64,000 nt of DNA from Sinobacterium norvegicum (GTDB lineage: Bacteria; Pseudomonadota; Gammaproteobacteria; Pseudomonadales; Sinobacteriaceae). The notes beneath the pieces were generated by a model that did not search any database, was not told the origin of the DNA, and worked only from the letters and a program-made list of their open reading frames with translations. Position 1 is the stretch's first letter. Every line of letters begins with the position of its first letter. The DNA lies in contig NZ_CAKLPX010000001.1 in the NCBI RefSeq assembly GCF_923077115.1, positions 1,302,001 through 1,366,000 of the forward strand. The letters are read 5' to 3'. This document shows positions 62,150 to 64,000 of the stretch, piece after piece. The position numbers were made by a program, and so were the translations under genes.

Positions 62150-63676
62150 TTAGCTGGCGTCTGGACGGTAGGGCATTTGCTTCATTACCCTTTCAAGGTT
62201 GAACGAGGTTGGTGTTTGACGCAGCGGGAATTCCTGGAAGGTTTTTAGTAGTTCTGCCACCTCAACCTGTACTGGAATAAAGTAAAACATCCGCTCACCA
62301 AACCAACGTAGATACATCATCGAGTGCTCGGGGGCTTCCTCGTAAGGATCGGAGCGCAGGTCGACGATCTGAGGCCAGGTTGAGGCCAGGCGCGGAGCAA
62401 ACCAAGAGTCCTCGGTGGGCTGGATAAACGTAGTCTTGATCTTACCAACACGGACCGCCTCTAAATTACCGGTCTCGGCAAAATAGAAGATCTCGTTACG
62501 CGGGGTATCCTCGTTGGTAAACCAGGACTCACTGTGATCATAGCCATCGATATAGACATCATGCTTGGTCTTGAAATTCTTCTGCACTTCTTTTTCACCG
62601 GCAATGGTTGCCAGCGTGGTAAAGATATCCTCGTGTGATTGAATGCCATTGTTGACTTTGCCCGCCGGTATCTTACCCGGCCAACTGACCATAAAGGGCA
62701 CCCGCACACCACCCTCGGTGGTCAGGCCTTTCTCGCCCTTAAACGGGGTGTTGCCGCCATCGGGCCAGGACATTTTCTCGGCGCCATTATCGGTGGTAAA
62801 GATGACAATGGTATTCTCTCTCTGGCCAGTGCTTTCCAGGGTGTCCAGCAACTCACCCACATAGTGATCCAGCTCTGCCATACCATCGGCATAGAGACCA
62901 TAGCCTGTTTTACCAGCCCACTCCTCGCTCAGGTGAGTCCACACATGCATTCTCGAGGGGTTATACCAGAGGAAGAAGGGCTCATCGGTTTTCGCCTGCT
63001 CTTCGATATAGTCGACAGCCATATCGGTCAGCTCTCGGTCGATGGTCTCCATCCGCTTCTTGGTCAGCGGTCCATCCGAGCCGGTCGGGCCATCGGCAGT
63101 ACCTGTTACCATACCTCTGGGGCCAAAGCGCTCAGCAAAGGCCGGGTCTTTTGGGTAGTCCTCATTCTCTGGCTCTTCCTCGGCATTGAGGTGGTAGAGG
63201 TTGCCGTAGAAATTATCGAAGCCTCGGCGATGCGGCAGCATATGCTCCTGATCCCCCAGGTGGTTTTTACCCAGTTGATTAGTCATATAACCGTGGTCTT
63301 TGAGCACCTCGGCCAGAGTTGGGTCAGACGGAGAAAGCCCCACTGGCGAGCCCGGCAGACCGACATTGAGCAGACCGGTACGAATCGGCAACTGACCGGT
63401 TAAAAAGGCCGCCCGCCCTGCAGTTGAACTGGGCTGACCATAGTGATCAGTAAACAGCATACCGTCCTCGGCAATGCGATCAATATTCGGCGTTTTGTAG
63501 CCCATCATGCCCATGTTATAGGCCGAGGTGTTTGACCAGCCAATATCATCGGCCATAATCACCACAATATTGGGCTTCTCACTGGCGGTGCTGGCCATCG
63601 CTGGCGCAGCCAACGCCGTCGCGGCGGTGGCGCCGACGACAGCCTGGCAAATTAATTTTTCAGAAAACTTTGTCAT
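62150..63676 (-). CDS. secreted arylsulfatase, serine-type active site
   Basis: 508 residues from ATG 63676 (GGAG seven nucleotides upstream). Sec signal peptide ending AAPAMA|ST. Metal site DD in VIMADDIGWS and DNG in TTDNGAEKM. The formylglycine motif reads S-T-A-G-R with Ser84 (GQPSSTAGRAAFLTGQ), so it is a Ser-type sulfatase that would need an anSME/AtsB-type radical-SAM maturase instead of aerobic FGE. Hydrolyses sulfate esters in the periplasm; the substrate is unknown. No maturase gene is in this window. Confidence 0.93.
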   Translation of the reverse strand: MTKFSEKLICQAVVGATAATALAAPAMASTASEKPNIVVIMADDIGWSNTSAYNMGMMGYKTPNIDRIAEDGMLFTDHYGQPSSTAGRAAFLTGQLPIRTGLLNVGLPGSPVGLSPSDPTLAEVLKDHGYMTNQLGKNHLGDQEHMLPHRRGFDNFYGNLYHLNAEEEPENEDYPKDPAFAERFGPRGMVTGTADGPTGSDGPLTKKRMETIDRELTDMAVDYIEEQAKTDEPFFLWYNPSRMHVWTHLSEEWAGKTGYGLYADGMAELDHYVGELLDTLESTGQRENTIVIFTTDNGAEKMSWPDGGNTPFKGEKGLTTEGGVRVPFMVSWPGKIPAGKVNNGIQSHEDIFTTLATIAGEKEVQKNFKTKHDVYIDGYDHSESWFTNEDTPRNEIFYFAETGNLEAVRVGKIKTTFIQPTEDSWFAPRLASTWPQIVDLRSDPYEEAPEHSMMYLRWFGERMFYFIPVQVEVAELLKTFQEFPLRQTPTSFNLERVMKQMPYRPDAS

Positions 63677-63773
63677 AGACTTCTCCACTGGGGGAATGGG
63701 CAATAAGTATCAATTCACGGACGAATTGTAAGCTGACAAAATATTTTTTATATAAAGCTAAACCATGTTCTAA

Positions 63774-63790
63774 TATTGATTTGATCAATA
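63774..63790. promoter_or_regulatory. LysR-type operator between sulfatase and regulator
   Basis: TATTGAT-TTG-ATCAATA, perfect dyad containing T-N11-A. Lies between the divergent sulfatase and LysR genes, 16 bp before the regulator ATG: likely the autoregulatory/activator box. Confidence 0.6.
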
Positions 63791-63806
63791 CTAAAAAGGG
63801 GTAGGC

Positions 63807-64000
63807 ATGGCTCAGGACAAACACGTCGATTTAAATCTTCTTCGGGTCTTTATGACAGTTTGCCGCACCGGCTCTATTACCCTGGCCGCCGAGGAACTCA
63901 ACCTCAACCAATCCTCAGTCAGCAATGCGATTACTCGCTTCAAAAATGTCGTCGGCGAGCCGCTTTTTCTCCGCGCCGGCAGAGGCGTTGAGCCCACCTC
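63807..64000 (+). CDS. LysR-family regulator, N-terminal part (runs off window)
   Basis: Open frame of 64 complete codons to the window end. Winged HTH LNLLRVFMTVCRTGSITLAA ... LNLNQSSVSNAITRFKNVVG ... PLFLRAGRG is diagnostic of LysR. AAGGGG lies upstream of the ATG. Divergent from the sulfatase gene with a dyad between them, so it probably controls the sulfatase. Confidence 0.9.
   Translation, partial: MAQDKHVDLNLLRVFMTVCRTGSITLAAEELNLNQSSVSNAITRFKNVVGEPLFLRAGRGVEPT

Noticed and set aside
62639-63403. 254-codon plus-strand frame inside the sulfatase gene
   Set aside because: It is opposite a gene with intact catalytic motifs and has no ribosome site or domain.

Overview
The window reads as chromosomal DNA of a marine-type gammaproteobacterium related to Pseudomonas or the Cellvibrionales/Spongiibacteraceae. 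This placement is inferred from gene content and order, not from a search. The evidence is the mreB-mreC-mreD-maf-rng-yhdP-nitrilase run, gatCAB followed by a PA4642-type gene, nirBD divergent from a PP2C-phosphatase/kinase gene, a batABD/moxR operon, and abundant fatty-acid/terpenoid-type catabolic genes. No rRNA, tRNA, CRISPR array, phage or intact transposase gene was seen.

Layout. (1) 1-6.3 kb: partial PP2C/kinase gene, then nirBD behind a near-perfect sigma-54 promoter with an NtrC-like site, then a family II (ppaC) and a family I (ppa) inorganic pyrophosphatase head to head. (2) 6.3-16.7 kb, minus strand: a small unknown protein, then the shape/RNA-processing block read mreB, mreC, mreD, maf, rng, yhdP, nitrilase. 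(3) 17.1-23.0 kb, plus strand: gatCAB, a PA4642-family gene and a DEAD-box RNA helicase with a long structured leader. (4) 23.1-30.1 kb: small membrane protein, Tag-like glycosylase, acyl-CoA dehydrogenase, NUDIX hydrolase and a stand-alone gcvP. (5) 30.1-32.7 kb: an AT-rich accessory patch with an orphan lipoprotein, a DUF3592-like membrane protein, a pseudogene fragment and several copies of dispersed repeats. (6) 32.8-54.2 kb: a long stretch of hydrophobic-compound catabolism: FadL porin, a cupin dioxygenase-P450 pair, three thiolase-fold proteins, two carotenoid-cleavage-type oxygenases, a trans-acting enoyl-reductase-like protein, two hot-dog thioesterase-like proteins, an oxidoreductase/monooxygenase pair with a LysR regulator, and a fused double HxlR regulator, interrupted by rsgA, an MscS-like channel and a DUF1254 protein. 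(7) 54.2-64 kb: glutamate/sodium symporter, the Bat aerotolerance operon (moxR, DUF58, DUF4381, batA, batB/C, batD, small secreted protein), and a serine-type sulfatase divergent from a LysR regulator.

The parts most worth a second look are the putative catabolic region with its palindromic operators, the repeat-rich accessory patch, a GTG-started cysteine-rich 56-residue protein, the double HxlR-zinc-ribbon fusion, the Ser-type sulfatase, the missing mreC start codon and a perfect 18-bp inverted repeat at 40600-40643. I do not see a clear candidate for a wholly new defence or mobile system.
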